64,000 nt of DNA, from contig NZ_CP049259.1 of assembly GCF_011047315.1 (NCBI RefSeq), forward strand, positions 496,001-560,000, given 5' to 3'. This document shows positions 16,013-31,028 of the stretch, piece by piece (position 1 is the stretch's first letter; each line of letters begins with the position of its first letter). Source of the stretch: Altererythrobacter sp. BO-6 (GTDB taxonomy: Bacteria; Pseudomonadota; Alphaproteobacteria; Sphingomonadales; Sphingomonadaceae). The notes below the pieces were generated by a model. That model was given only the letters and a program-made list of their open reading frames with translations, was not told the origin of the DNA and did no database searches. The position numbers and the translations under genes are program-made.

Positions 16013-16987
16013 TTACTCGGCGGCTTCGGCAGCTTCCTTCGCGGCAAATTCCAGCGTCGCCAGGAAACGCTCGGCATCGAGCGCCGCCATGCAGCCCATT
16101 CCAGCCGCGGTCACTGCCTGGCGATAGGTGTGGTCGGTAACGTCACCCGCAGCGAATACGCCCGGAATCTCGGTTTTTGGGGTACCCGGTTCGGTCAACA
16201 GATAGCCGCTATCATCTAGCGGCAGCTTGCCCTTGAAAAGTTCGGTCGCAGGCGCGTGGCCGATCGCCACGAAAGCTCCGTCGACTTCAAGAATCGAGAT
16301 TTCGCCGGTCTGCGTGTCTTCCAGTTCGAGGTGGTGCAGCGCGCCGTTCTCGCCTGCGACAAAGCGCTTGACCGCCTTGTTCCACAGCGTGGAAATCTTG
16401 GGGCTCTTGAACAGCCGCTCTTGCAGGATCTTCTCGGCACGCAGCTCGTCGCGGCGATGGATCAAGGTCACATCGTCGGAATGGTTGGTAAGGTAGAGCG
16501 CTTCCTCAACCGCGGTGTTGCCGCCGCCGATCACCGCCACCTTCTTGCCGCGGAAGAAGAACCCGTCACAGGTGGCGCAGGCGGACACGCCCTTGCCGCC
16601 CAGTTCCATCTCGCCCGGCACGCCGAGCCATTTGGCCTGCGCGCCGGTGGCGATCACCAGGCTGTCCGCGATGTATTCGTCACCGCTGTCGCCAATGGCA
16701 CGAAAAGGCGAGCCATTGGCCAGATCGACCTCGACGATCGTGTCCCACATCATCCGCGTGCCGACATGTTCGGCTTGGCGTTGCATCTGCTCCATCAGCC
16801 ACGGGCCCTGGATGACATCGGCGAAGCCGGGATAGTTCTCGACATCGGTGGTGATCGTCAGCTGCCCGCCCGGCTGGATGCCCTGCACCACGATCGGTTC
16901 CAGCATCGCGCGCGCGCCGTAGATCGCGGCGCTGTAGCCTGCCGGGCCGGAGCCGATGATGAGCATCTTGGTGCGATGGGTAGCCAT
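16013..16987 (-). CDS. trxB: Thioredoxin-disulfide reductase
   Basis: NADPH- and FAD-dependent enzyme that reduces thioredoxin; 324 aa. The FAD motif GSGPAGYSAAIYGARA opens the protein, the redox-active CxxC is in SACATCDGFFF, the NADPH motif is VIGGGNTAVEEALYL, and the FAD-binding GVFAAGDVTDHTYRQAVTAA lies near the end. ATG 16985-16987 gives the standard N-terminus; a longer frame to 17044 adds 19 polar residues. It lies 78 bp downstream of the phosphatase gene and probably has its own promoter. Confidence 0.96.
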   Translation of the reverse strand: MATHRTKMLIIGSGPAGYSAAIYGARAMLEPIVVQGIQPGGQLTITTDVENYPGFADVIQGPWLMEQMQRQAEHVGTRMMWDTIVEVDLANGSPFRAIGDSGDEYIADSLVIATGAQAKWLGVPGEMELGGKGVSACATCDGFFFRGKKVAVIGGGNTAVEEALYLTNHSDDVTLIHRRDELRAEKILQERLFKSPKISTLWNKAVKRFVAGENGALHHLELEDTQTGEISILEVDGAFVAIGHAPATELFKGKLPLDDSGYLLTEPGTPKTEIPGVFAAGDVTDHTYRQAVTAAGMGCMAALDAERFLATLEFAAKEAAEAAE

Positions 16988-17065
16988 GGTGAATTCCTGT
17001 TTGTCTTGCGGGTCCGACTTAGGGTGTCCTTCCCCGCGCTTCAATTCGCCGCGCGATGGAATGCG

Positions 17066-17841
17066 TCAGGCATCCACAAGTTGGGCTATCAAAGCCGCAC
17101 GCTTGGCCTCATCGACGCCCAGCACCTGTTTCAGATAGGCATCGGCAGACCCGAACCGTTCCTTGAGCGAGCGCCGCGCTGCCTCGAGATATTCGGGATG
17201 CACGCCCATCAGCACGCGCACGGTTGCCTCGTCGATCTTGCCATATTTGTCGCCCAGCAGGTCCATGCCGTGCGCGATCCGCTCTTCATTGTTCGGTGCA
17301 TCATTGGTAAGGAGATAATCCGCCATGGCATCATCCGGATGCACGCCCAGTGCATGGTGCAGCAGGTCGACTGCCATGCCGGTCCGATCCTTGCCTGCGG
17401 CACAGTGGACGAGGCTGGCGCCCTTCCCCTGTGCCAGCGCGGCGAAATAGCGCCGCAATATGTCGTTGAGGCCAGCCCGGTCGGGCAAGGCACCATAGAG
17501 ATCGACCATCGCCCGGTGCGCGCTCACCGCATCGACGCTGCCCTGAGCTGCCTGCAGATGCGGTGCGAGCCCGGCAGTTTCGCCCGTGAAGAACAGCGCT
17601 TCCGCGGCAAAGCCTTCCGGCCGGCGGCAGGTCTTCTGCGCGCGCTCGCTGTCGCCCCGCAGGTCGATGACATGCTGCAGATCCAGCGCTGCGACGGTTG
17701 CCAGGTCTTCGTCGGCTGCGTCGGCGTGATGGCCCGAACGGAACAGGACGCCCACCCTGACCTTTCCGCCGCCAGCAGCGGCATAGCCGCCATAGTCGCG
17801 CAGATTGTGAATGGCAGTCGTGGCAAGGAAGCGATCGGGAA

Positions 17842-17845
<4 letters not shown>
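17066..17845 (-). CDS. CX5R protein phosphatase coupled to the glycogen operon
   Basis: A 259-aa phosphatase of the tyrosine/dual-specificity superfamily, of the type with signature HCAAGKDRTG: nucleophile C148 and R154. The N-terminal NLRDYGGY, VRVGVLFRSG and VIDLRGDSER segments match the bacterial Y-phosphatase family that also includes lipid phosphatases. ATG 17843-17845 overlaps the glgX stop by four bases (ATGA), so it is the last member of the glycogen operon. Its substrate is unknown: protein, phosphoinositide-like lipid, or phosphorylated glucan. The glucan idea rests only on the gene order; no carbohydrate-binding module is visible. Confidence 0.88.
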
Positions 17846-22740
<4,895 letters not shown>

Positions 22741-22741
<1 letters not shown>

Positions 22742-24006
22742 TACAGCTCCAGCTTCTCGATCATCGGCTGGGTGATCAGGCAAACGCCCTTGTCGGTCCG
22801 GCGGAAGCGCTTGGCATCGAGCTCCGGGTCTTCGCCCACCACGAGGCCTGCGGGAATCTTGACCCCGCGGTCGAGCACCACTTTCTTCAACCGCGCGCCG
22901 CGTCCGACGTCGGACCAAGGCAGCAGCACCGATTCCTCGACCTGCGAGAACGACCGGGTCAGCACGCTGGTGAACAGCAGGCTGCGGTTCACATGGCTGC
23001 CGGAGATGATGCAATTACCGGATACGAGGCTGGAGATCGCTTCGCCCCGGCGCCCGTCTTCGTCATGGACGAATTTGGCCGGCGGGTACATTTCCGCGTG
23101 CGACCAGATCGGCCAATCACGGTCATACAGGTCAAGCTGCGGGATGATCTGGGTGAGGTCGATATTCGCCTCCCAATAGGCATCGACCGTGCCGACATCA
23201 CGCCAATAGGCCACGCTCTCGTCCTTGCCGCGCACGCAGCTATCCGAAAAGCGGTGCGCCACCGCTTTGCCGTTCTTGACCAGGTAGGGGATGATGTCCT
23301 TGCCGAAATCGCGCGAGCTTTCGGGGTCGGCGGCATCGCGGCGCAGCTGTTCGAACAGGAACTTCGTCGTGAAGACGTAGATCCCCATCGAGGCGAGCGA
23401 GATGTCGGGCTTTCCGGGCATTGCCGGGGGATCCTCCGGCTTTTCGACGAAATCGATGATCCGGTCTGTGTCATCGACCGCCATAACACCGAAGCCCTTG
23501 GCTTCCAGCCGCGGCACTTCCATGCAGCCCACCGTGACATCGGCATTCTGGTTGACGTGCTGTTGCAGCATCAACTCGTAATCCATCTTGTAGATGTGAT
23601 CGCCGGCCAGGATGACGATGTATTCGGGGCGGTGCGCCTCGATGATATCGATGTTCTGGTAAACCGCGTCGGCGGTGCCTTCGTACCACTGCGTTTCGGA
23701 AACGCGCTGCGAGGCCGGCAGGATGTCGAAGCTTTCGTTGCGTTCCGGGCGGAAGAAGTTCCAGCCCATCTGCAGGTGGCGAATCAGCGAATGTGCCTTG
23801 TACTGGGTCGCCACGCCGATGCGGCGGATGCCGGAATTGAGCGCGTTGGACAGGGCAAAATCGATGATCCGGGTCTTGCCGCCGAAATAGACCGCAGGCT
23901 TGGCGCGCCGGTCGGTCAGTTCCATCAACCTGCTGCCGCGTCCGCCAGCCAGAACATAGGCCATGGCATCGCGCGCCAGCGGCCGCACACTTCTCGATTC
24001 TCGCAT
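22741..24006 (-). CDS. glgC: Glucose-1-phosphate adenylyltransferase
   Basis: Makes ADP-glucose from glucose-1-phosphate and ATP, the committed step of glycogen synthesis; 421 aa. Motifs: [24 protein letters not shown] (nucleotide binding), [39 protein letters not shown], and the C-terminal left-handed beta-helix region with isoleucine-rich turns ([20 protein letters not shown]). The enzyme class is normally under allosteric control; the effector cannot be judged here. Starts 37 bp after the glgB stop, the largest gap in the operon. Confidence 0.95.
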
Positions 24007-24043
24007 CTATATCACTCCCAATATCCCGTTTGTTCTCGTTACA

Positions 24044-26215
24044 TTATGTTATCCTGCAAACCGCAGCATTACCGTCGCCAACGGGGGGCAGGACGATGTG
24101 CGCGCCGCCGTGTTCGGCCCGCACGCTGCCCAGATTGCCCTTGCCAGTGCCGCCGTAGCATTCCGCATCGCTGTTGAGCACTTCGACCCACTCGCCGTCA
24201 TGCGGCAGCGGCACGCGGTAATGGCCGTGCATCGCCGGGGTCATGTTGCAGATGACCGCAACCGGTGCTGCGCCGGGCGCCTTGCGCAGCCAGGCGAAGA
24301 CCGAGTTCTGCGCATCGTCGGCGATCAGCCATTCGAACCCTTCGCCCTCGCAATCGCGCGCGTGAAGCGCCGGTTCACTGCGATAGAAGGTGTTCAGATC
24401 CTTGATCAGCGCGCTCACTCCGGCGTGCGCAGGAGCCTGAGTCAGCTCCCAATCGAGCGCACGTTCCTCGCTCCATTCGCGGCGCTGGGCGAACTCCTGC
24501 CCCATGAACAGCAGCTTCTTCCCGGGATAGCCCCACATCATCGCGTAATAGGCGCGCAAATTGGCAAATTGCTGCCAGTCGTCGCCGCTCATCTTGCCGA
24601 GGATGCTGCCCTTGCCGTGCACCACCTCGTCATGGCTCAGCGGCAGGACGAAGTTCTCGCTGAAGGCATAGACGAGACCGAAGGTGATCTCGTCATGGTG
24701 ATAGCGGCGATGGATCGGATCGCGGGCCATGTATTGCAGCGTGTCGTGCATGAAGCCCATGTTCCACTTGAACCCGAATCCCAGATTGGTGCGCGGCCCT
24801 TCGTCGAAGGCGGGTTGCGACACACCCGGCCAGGCGGTCGATTCTTCGGCGATAGTGATCACGCCGGCATGGGTGCCATAGAGCGCCTTGTTGGTGGCGC
24901 GCATGAAGTCGACCGCTTCCCAGTTCTCGCGCCCGCCTTGCTCGTTCGGGATCCATTCGCCGTCCTTGCGGCTGTAATCGCGGTAGAGCATCGACGCGAC
25001 CGCATCCACGCGCAAGCCATCGACATGGTATTGCTCGGCCCAGAACAGCGCATTGTTGACGAGGAAGGAGCGCACTTCGCGCCGCCCGAAATTGTAGATC
25101 GCGGTATTCCAGTCGGGATGGAACCCGAGTTTGGGATCTTCGTGCTCGTAAAGCGCGGTGCCGTCGAACCGGTTAAGTCCATGCTCGTCGGTCGGGAAAT
25201 GAGCAGGCACCCAGTCGACCAGCACGCCAACGCCTGCGCGATGCGCGCCATCGACGAAACGCGCAAAGCCTTCGACATCGCCGAAGCGCGCGGATGGCGC
25301 GAACAGGCCCGTCGTCTGGTAACCCCAGCTCGGATCATAGGGATGCTCGGAAACCGGCAGGAATTCGATATGGGTAAAGCCCAGCTCGGTGACATAGGGT
25401 ATCAGCCGTTCGGCCATCTCGTCCCAGGTGAGGAACCAGCCGTGCTCGTTCCTCTGCCAAGAGCCGGGATGGACCTCGTAGATCGAGATCGCCTCGCGCC
25501 TGGGATCGACGCTGGCCCAATGTTCGCGGTGGGCGGCATCGCCCCATTCGCGTTTTCCCGGCCGTGCCACGATGGAAGCGGTCTTGGGCCTGAGCTCGCT
25601 GGCAAAGGCGAAGGGATCAGCCTTCAAAGGCTGGACTGTGCCATCAGGGCCGGTGATCCGGTATTTGTAAGCGCGCCCTTCGCCGATGTCCGGAATGAAG
25701 ATTTCCCACACCCCGATATCGAGCCGCCGCCGCATCATGTGGCGCGTGCCGTCCCAATCGTTGAAATCGCCGACCAGATTCACCTGGCGGGCATTCGGCG
25801 CCCAGACGGCAAAGTGCACGCCGCCGCACCCCTGATGCTCGATCACATGCGCGCCCAGCTTGTCGAACAAGCGGAAATGCGTGCCTTCCGCGATGAGGAA
25901 ATCGTCGAGCGGGCCCAGCACCGGCCCGAAGCTGTAGGGATCGGTCACCCACCACTCGCTGCCCTGCGCCCGGCAACGGTATTTGACCGGCTTGGGCTTG
26001 CCGCGCAGCTTGCCTTCGAACAGCCCGCGATCATCGACCCGCATCATCATGCCGAGCCTGCCGCCCTTGAGCGAGAAAGCCTCCGCATCCTCAGCGCCGG
26101 GCAATATTGAACGGGCAAATGTGCCCTCTGGCCCCTCGTGCGGGCCGAGCAGCGCGAACGGGTCCGAATGCGTCCCGTCGAGCAGCGCAGCGATGGCCTC
26201 TGCCGATGGTTTCAC
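24044..26215 (-). CDS. glgB: 1,4-alpha-glucan branching enzyme
   Basis: Introduces alpha-1,6 branches in glycogen; 723 aa, the long form with two N-terminal carbohydrate modules. The N1 part (residues about 15-105: DPFALLGPHEG) is followed by CBM48 (FAVWAPNARQVNLVGDFNDW) and the GH13 barrel: VLVDWVPAHFP, DGLRVDAVASML (nucleophile), ITIAEESTAWP (acid/base) and LSHDEVVHGKGS. Its ATG overlaps the glgP stop by 4 bp. Confidence 0.95.
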   Translation of the reverse strand: MKPSAEAIAALLDGTHSDPFALLGPHEGPEGTFARSILPGAEDAEAFSLKGGRLGMMMRVDDRGLFEGKLRGKPKPVKYRCRAQGSEWWVTDPYSFGPVLGPLDDFLIAEGTHFRLFDKLGAHVIEHQGCGGVHFAVWAPNARQVNLVGDFNDWDGTRHMMRRRLDIGVWEIFIPDIGEGRAYKYRITGPDGTVQPLKADPFAFASELRPKTASIVARPGKREWGDAAHREHWASVDPRREAISIYEVHPGSWQRNEHGWFLTWDEMAERLIPYVTELGFTHIEFLPVSEHPYDPSWGYQTTGLFAPSARFGDVEGFARFVDGAHRAGVGVLVDWVPAHFPTDEHGLNRFDGTALYEHEDPKLGFHPDWNTAIYNFGRREVRSFLVNNALFWAEQYHVDGLRVDAVASMLYRDYSRKDGEWIPNEQGGRENWEAVDFMRATNKALYGTHAGVITIAEESTAWPGVSQPAFDEGPRTNLGFGFKWNMGFMHDTLQYMARDPIHRRYHHDEITFGLVYAFSENFVLPLSHDEVVHGKGSILGKMSGDDWQQFANLRAYYAMMWGYPGKKLLFMGQEFAQRREWSEERALDWELTQAPAHAGVSALIKDLNTFYRSEPALHARDCEGEGFEWLIADDAQNSVFAWLRKAPGAAPVAVICNMTPAMHGHYRVPLPHDGEWVEVLNSDAECYGGTGKGNLGSVRAEHGGAHIVLPPVGDGNAAVCRIT

Positions 26216-28626
26216 AGCACGCCCCAGATGTCGCGGGCATATTCGGCGATCGTCCGGTCAGACGAAAACCAACCGACATTGGCGATGTTGTGGATCGCCG
26301 CCTTGCGCCAGCCAGCCCGGTCACGCCAGCGTCGGTCAACCTCGCGCTGGGCGACCGCATAGGCATCGAAATCGGCCGCGACCATGAACCAGTCGGAATG
26401 GAGCAGCCCGTCCATCAGCCCGGCATAGCGGGTCGGATCATCGGGGCTGAACACCCCGCTGGCGATCGAGTGGACCGCCTGAGCCAATTCGCGCGACCCC
26501 TCGATCACGGCGCGTGGATTGTAGCCGTCAGCGCGCTTGGCCGCGACCTCTTCCGCGGTGAGGCCGAAGATCACGATATTGTCGCGGCCCACGCGCTCCA
26601 TGATTTCGATATTGGCGCCGTCGAGGGTGCCGATGGTCAGCGCGCCGTTAAGCGCGAACTTCATATTGCCGGTGCCCGATGCTTCCATCCCGGCGGTGGA
26701 GATTTGTTCGGAAAGGTCAGCCGCTGGGATAATCCGTTCTGCCAGCGACACGTTGTAATTGGGCACGAACACGACCTTGAGCATTTCGCCAACGGACGGA
26801 TCGGAATTGACCCGCCGCGCGATATCATTGGCCAGTTTGATGATCAGCTTGGCGTTGTGATAGCTCGACGCCGCCTTACCCCCAAAGATCTTCACGCGCG
26901 GCACCCAGTCCTTCTCAGGATGGCTGCGGATCTGGTCATAAAGCGCGACCGTCTCGATCAGGTTCAGCAGCTGGCGCTTGTATTCGTGGATGCGCTTGAT
27001 CTGCACATCGAACAGCGCGTCGGGATCGAGCCTGATCCCGGTCAGCTCGCCCAGATGGTGTGCCAGGTCGACCTTGTTCGCCCGCTTGGCCTCGTCCACG
27101 CGCTCGCCAAATGCGGCGTCGCCCGCCATCTTGTCCAGGGCTGAAAGCTTTTCCGCATCGTCAAGGAAACCGTCTCCGATCGCCTCCCGGATCAGGCCGG
27201 TCAGGCGCGGGTTCGATTGCTGCAGCCAGCGGCGCGGCGTCACGCCATTGGTCTTGTTGTTGATCTTGTCCGGATAGAGCTTGTGGAGATCGGCGAACAC
27301 CGTCTCTTTCATCAGCTCGGTATGCAGCGCGGCCACGCCGTTGACGCTGTGCGCCCCCGCGAAGGCAAGGTTGGCCATCCGCACGCGCCGTTCGCCATGC
27401 TCGTCGATCAGCGAGATGGCGGAGATCGCGGCATCATCAAGCCCGGCCTTGCGCGCTTCGCGCAGCACACGGGCATTGATCGCGTAGACGATCTGCATGT
27501 GGCGTGGCAGCAAGCGCTCGAACAGCGGCAGCGGCCAGCTTTCCAGCGCTTCAGGCAGCAACGTGTGATTGGTGTAAGCAATCGTCTTGCGGGTAATGTC
27601 CCAGGCCTCGTCAAAGGTCAGGCCATGATCATCACACAATATCCTGACGAGTTCCGCAACGGCCACCGAAGGATGCGTGTCGTTAAGCTGGATCGCTGCC
27701 TTGTCGGGAAGCGTCCGCACGTCACCGTGATACTGGACATGGCGCCGCACGATGTCCTGGATTGATGCCGAGGAAAAGAAGAATTCCTGCCGCAAGCGCA
27801 GCTCTTGCCCCGCCTGCGTGGAGTCCGCCGGATAAAGCACGCGCACCAGGCTGTCCGCGCGAACCTGGGCAGCCAATGCCCCGGCATGGTCGCCCGCGTT
27901 GAAGGCATCGAGCCGGATCGGGTCAAGCGCGTTGGCGGTCCACAGCCGCAGCGTGTTGACCCGCTTGCCGCGCCAACCGACCACCGGCGTATCGACTGCA
28001 GTAGCTTCGATCGTTTCGGCAGGCTTCCAGCGGATATTCCCGCCCTCGCTCGCCACTTCGCCGCCGAAGCCGATCCGGTAGGCGCTTTCGCGCCGCTCGA
28101 ATTCCCATGGATTGCCATGCGCCAGCCATGTTTCGGGCAGCTCGACCTGCCAGCCGTCATCGATGCGCTGGCGGAACATGCCGTTCACGTAGCGGATGCC
28201 ATAGCCATAGGCAGGGATGTCGAGGCTCGCGAGGCTCTCCATAAAGCACGCCGCAAGCCGCCCAAGCCCGCCATTGCCGAGCGCTGCATCGGGCTCCAGC
28301 TCTTCCAGTGCGGCAAGATCGAGCCCATGCTCGCGCAGCGCATGTTCCATGTCCCGCGTGCAACCCAGGTTCGATAGCGCATCGCGAAGCAGCCGACCGA
28401 TCAGGAATTCCAGGCTGAGGTAATAGACCCGCTTGCCTTTGGTTTCGTAGGTCCGGGAAGTCGACGCAAACCAACGGTCGATGATGTCGTCGCGTAGCGC
28501 CAGGACTGTGGCATTGTACCAGTCGTGCTTCTTGGCGGCGAGCTCGTTCTTGCCCACACGGTGACGCAGCACATCGATGATCCTGGCTTCCAGTTCCATC
28601 GCCTTGCCGTTCTGATTGATTGTCAC
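26212..28626 (-). CDS. glgP: Glycogen phosphorylase
   Basis: GT35 enzyme releasing glucose-1-phosphate from glycogen; about 804 aa. The PLP-lysine region EASGTGNMKFALNGALTIGT followed by LDGANIEI is intact; other conserved parts are RVYYLSLEFLIGRLL near the N-terminus, DAALGNGGLGRLAACFMES and GIRYVNGMFRQ. The reading frame is open to 29229, but the upstream part is antisense to malQ. GTG at 28624-28626 has AGGAG 10 bp upstream and is preferred; ATG starts at 28578-28580 and slightly further upstream are alternatives. First gene of the operon glgP-glgB-glgC-glgA-pgm-glgX-phosphatase. Confidence 0.93.
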   Translation of the reverse strand: MTINQNGKAMELEARIIDVLRHRVGKNELAAKKHDWYNATVLALRDDIIDRWFASTSRTYETKGKRVYYLSLEFLIGRLLRDALSNLGCTRDMEHALREHGLDLAALEELEPDAALGNGGLGRLAACFMESLASLDIPAYGYGIRYVNGMFRQRIDDGWQVELPETWLAHGNPWEFERRESAYRIGFGGEVASEGGNIRWKPAETIEATAVDTPVVGWRGKRVNTLRLWTANALDPIRLDAFNAGDHAGALAAQVRADSLVRVLYPADSTQAGQELRLRQEFFFSSASIQDIVRRHVQYHGDVRTLPDKAAIQLNDTHPSVAVAELVRILCDDHGLTFDEAWDITRKTIAYTNHTLLPEALESWPLPLFERLLPRHMQIVYAINARVLREARKAGLDDAAISAISLIDEHGERRVRMANLAFAGAHSVNGVAALHTELMKETVFADLHKLYPDKINNKTNGVTPRRWLQQSNPRLTGLIREAIGDGFLDDAEKLSALDKMAGDAAFGERVDEAKRANKVDLAHHLGELTGIRLDPDALFDVQIKRIHEYKRQLLNLIETVALYDQIRSHPEKDWVPRVKIFGGKAASSYHNAKLIIKLANDIARRVNSDPSVGEMLKVVFVPNYNVSLAERIIPAADLSEQISTAGMEASGTGNMKFALNGALTIGTLDGANIEIMERVGRDNIVIFGLTAEEVAAKRADGYNPRAVIEGSRELAQAVHSIASGVFSPDDPTRYAGLMDGLLHSDWFMVAADFDAYAVAQREVDRRWRDRAGWRKAAIHNIANVGWFSSDRTIAEYARDIWGVL

Positions 28627-28702
28627 GCGGCGGGTACTCCTCATTTCAAAATCAGCCTCACTGTAAGCGGTTGGTCGGGCACGCAGCAATCGCCGAATCC
28701 GC

Positions 28703-28753
28703 AATACAGTCGTATTCATTGCGCAAAATCGGCCGATCCCGCTTGCAAAGCGG
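28703..28753. promoter_or_regulatory. Three palindromes between glgP and malQ, candidate operators
   Basis: AATACagtcGTATT (28703-28716), the perfect 10-mer ATCGGCCGAT (28728-28737) and CCGCTTgcaAAGCGG (28739-28753). They lie in the 192-bp divergent region, 77-127 bp upstream of glgP and 66-116 bp upstream of malQ. They could bind a LacI- or similar-type sugar regulator; no such regulator is in the window. Confidence 0.4.
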
Positions 28754-28818
28754 ATTGCCGGAACCGATGCAGAGAAGACTTCGGGGCCGCGCGCTGCCTT
28801 CGAAAGGTTGGAGACGGC

Positions 28819-30792
28819 ATGACGAACCCTTTGCACGCCTTGGCGAAGGCTTGCGGCCTTGCCCGCGAATGGCGCGATGTCGAGGGGCGCGAACAGAAGG
28901 TCAGCGACGAAGTACTCACAGCAATTCTTGGCGCGCTCGGCCATCCATCCGAGAGTGAAGCTCAGATTGCCCATAGCCTCGGCGCGCTCAAGCAGCGCGA
29001 ACAGCGATTGCCCGCAATGCTGGTGGCTGATGCCGGACAGGCGATCGCCCTGCCAGTAACAGGCACAACGGCGGAGCTTGTCGATGAAAGCGGCATGACC
29101 AGGCCACTCACCATTACCGGCAAAAACCTCTCGCCGGTCGGTGAGCCAGGATATTACGACATGGTTATCGACGGCCAGCCGCTTAAACTGGCGGTGGCGC
29201 CGCGGCATTGCCCCCTGCCAAAACTGCAAGATCGGCGACCATGGGGCGTGTCGCTCCAGATACCGTCGCTAAGGGGCAGCGAGCCGCGCGACTTTGGCAA
29301 TTTTCTCGAACTGTCGCATGCCGTCAACGCGCTCGCCCATAAAGGTGCGGATGCCATTGCGATCAACCCGGTGCACGCGCTGTTTCCCGGACATGGCGAA
29401 GGTTTCAGCCCTTATTCGCCGTCGAGCCGGATTTACCTCAACAGTGCGATGGGCGATCCGGCGCTGGTGGGGCTGCCGCCATTGGCTAAGCGCGATGGCG
29501 GGGAGTTGATCGATTGGGAAGCCGCCCTGCCCGCCCGCCTGCAGGCTCTGCGCGCCATTTTCGATGAACTTCAGCCCACCCGTTGCGCAGAAGTCCTGCA
29601 CACATGCGCCGGGGATGGAGAAGGATTGCGGCGCCATGCGCTGTTTGACGCGCTGGACTCGCACTTTCGCCCGCGAGGCGCGCATGGCTGGCGCGCGTGG
29701 CCTGCGACCTATCATGATCCTGCTGGCGAGGCGGCTGCAAACTTTGCCGCCGAATATGCCGAAGAAGTGGAGTTCCACACCTTTCTTCAATGGCTGGCAC
29801 GCGAAAGCCTGTCACAGGTTCAGAAAGCCGCGCGTGATGCGGGGATGGCGATCGGTCTTATCAATGACCTGGCGGTGGGTGTTGATCCATCGGGCAGCGA
29901 TGCCTGGGCAATGCGCGATGCGATGCTGACCGGCCTAACCATTGGGGCGCCACCGGATCCGCTTGGACCCCTGGGACAGAACTGGTCGATCACCGGCTTC
30001 TCGCCCGAGGGCCTGCAACAAAGTGGCTATGCGCCGTGGATTGCCATGTTGCGCAATGCAATGGCGGCAGGCGGCGGTCTGCGTATCGACCACGCTTTCG
30101 GGCTTTCCCGCCTTTGGGTCATTCCAGAGGGTGGCGGTGCAGGCGATGGCGCCTATCTTACCTTCCCGTTCGAGGATTTGATCCGCCTAGCCACGCTTGA
30201 AGCGCATCTTGCGCAATCGCTGATCATTGCAGAGGATCTGGGAACGGCGCCGCATGGCTTCACGCAGGCGGTGACCGAGCGGCAGATGCTCGGCATGCGC
30301 GTTCTGTGGTTCGAGCGTGCTGAAGATCACGGTTTCATCGGTGCGCAGGATTACGAGCCGCTCAGCGTCGGCATGACCGGCACACATGACACAGTGACAG
30401 TCGCCGGATGGTGGAGCGGTCGCGACCTCGACTGGGCCGAACGGCTCGGCCGCCTGCCGACTGATGTCAGCCGCGCCAAGGCGGACGAAATCCGCGACTG
30501 GGACCGCGGGTTGTTATGGTCGACGATTGGCGAACGCGGTCCCCGCCCGGCACCCACCGACACGGACCCGGTGGTCGATGCCGCGATTGAGCACATCGCC
30601 CGAACGCCGACTGTCCTGGCGATCGTACCGCTGGAAGACCTGCTGGGCGAGGAAGAACAGCCCAACCTTCCCGGCACGGTTAGCGAGCACCCCAACTGGC
30701 GTCGTCGCTACGAAGCGCCACTGCACGATGTCACCGAACGGCCTCAAATCGCAGCGCGCTGCGCCTCGCTGTCAAATGCGCGGCGTTCGTAG
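28819..30792 (+). CDS. malQ: 4-alpha-glucanotransferase (amylomaltase)
   Basis: GH77 enzyme that transfers glucan chains between maltodextrins and releases glucose, working with phosphorylase and debranching enzyme on the products of glycogen breakdown. 657 aa. The three acidic residues are in GLRIDHAFGLSRLW (nucleophile), LIIAEDLGTAP (acid/base) and GMTGTHDTVTVAGWW. An N-terminal 100-residue extension before the barrel is like the E. coli-type enzyme. ATG 28819 with GGAGACGGC before it is chosen; the open frame begins at 28525 but that part covers the glgP start region. Divergent from the glycogen operon. Confidence 0.94.
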   Translation: MTNPLHALAKACGLAREWRDVEGREQKVSDEVLTAILGALGHPSESEAQIAHSLGALKQREQRLPAMLVADAGQAIALPVTGTTAELVDESGMTRPLTITGKNLSPVGEPGYYDMVIDGQPLKLAVAPRHCPLPKLQDRRPWGVSLQIPSLRGSEPRDFGNFLELSHAVNALAHKGADAIAINPVHALFPGHGEGFSPYSPSSRIYLNSAMGDPALVGLPPLAKRDGGELIDWEAALPARLQALRAIFDELQPTRCAEVLHTCAGDGEGLRRHALFDALDSHFRPRGAHGWRAWPATYHDPAGEAAANFAAEYAEEVEFHTFLQWLARESLSQVQKAARDAGMAIGLINDLAVGVDPSGSDAWAMRDAMLTGLTIGAPPDPLGPLGQNWSITGFSPEGLQQSGYAPWIAMLRNAMAAGGGLRIDHAFGLSRLWVIPEGGGAGDGAYLTFPFEDLIRLATLEAHLAQSLIIAEDLGTAPHGFTQAVTERQMLGMRVLWFERAEDHGFIGAQDYEPLSVGMTGTHDTVTVAGWWSGRDLDWAERLGRLPTDVSRAKADEIRDWDRGLLWSTIGERGPRPAPTDTDPVVDAAIEHIARTPTVLAIVPLEDLLGEEEQPNLPGTVSEHPNWRRRYEAPLHDVTERPQIAARCASLSNARRS

Positions 30793-31028
30793 CGTCCCAT
30801 TGAGGCTGTGCCTCAAGCGACCATCCTTTTGGTGTCTCTGCCGGGCCCGATTGACACTCGCTAGGTGTAGTCCCCTAATCCCAATGTGCTGTTGATACTT
30901 GAGCCGCAGACTGACAACACGTGCCTTAGCAGAGATGAATGTCAGCGTCCGGATTTGCAAAAGAAAGCGATGATGTGTGACAAGCCACAAGAGTGGGTTG
31001 CATCTCGCAGGTTGAGGTTCTTTGCCTG

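Noticed and set aside
23963..26110. Long plus-strand frame opposite glgB
   Set aside because: Shadow of glgB, whose catalytic motifs are all intact.
28627..29229. N-terminal extension of glycogen phosphorylase by about 200 codons
   Set aside because: The extra part is antisense to malQ, cysteine- and arginine-rich, and has no family similarity; the conserved N-terminus starts near 28580.
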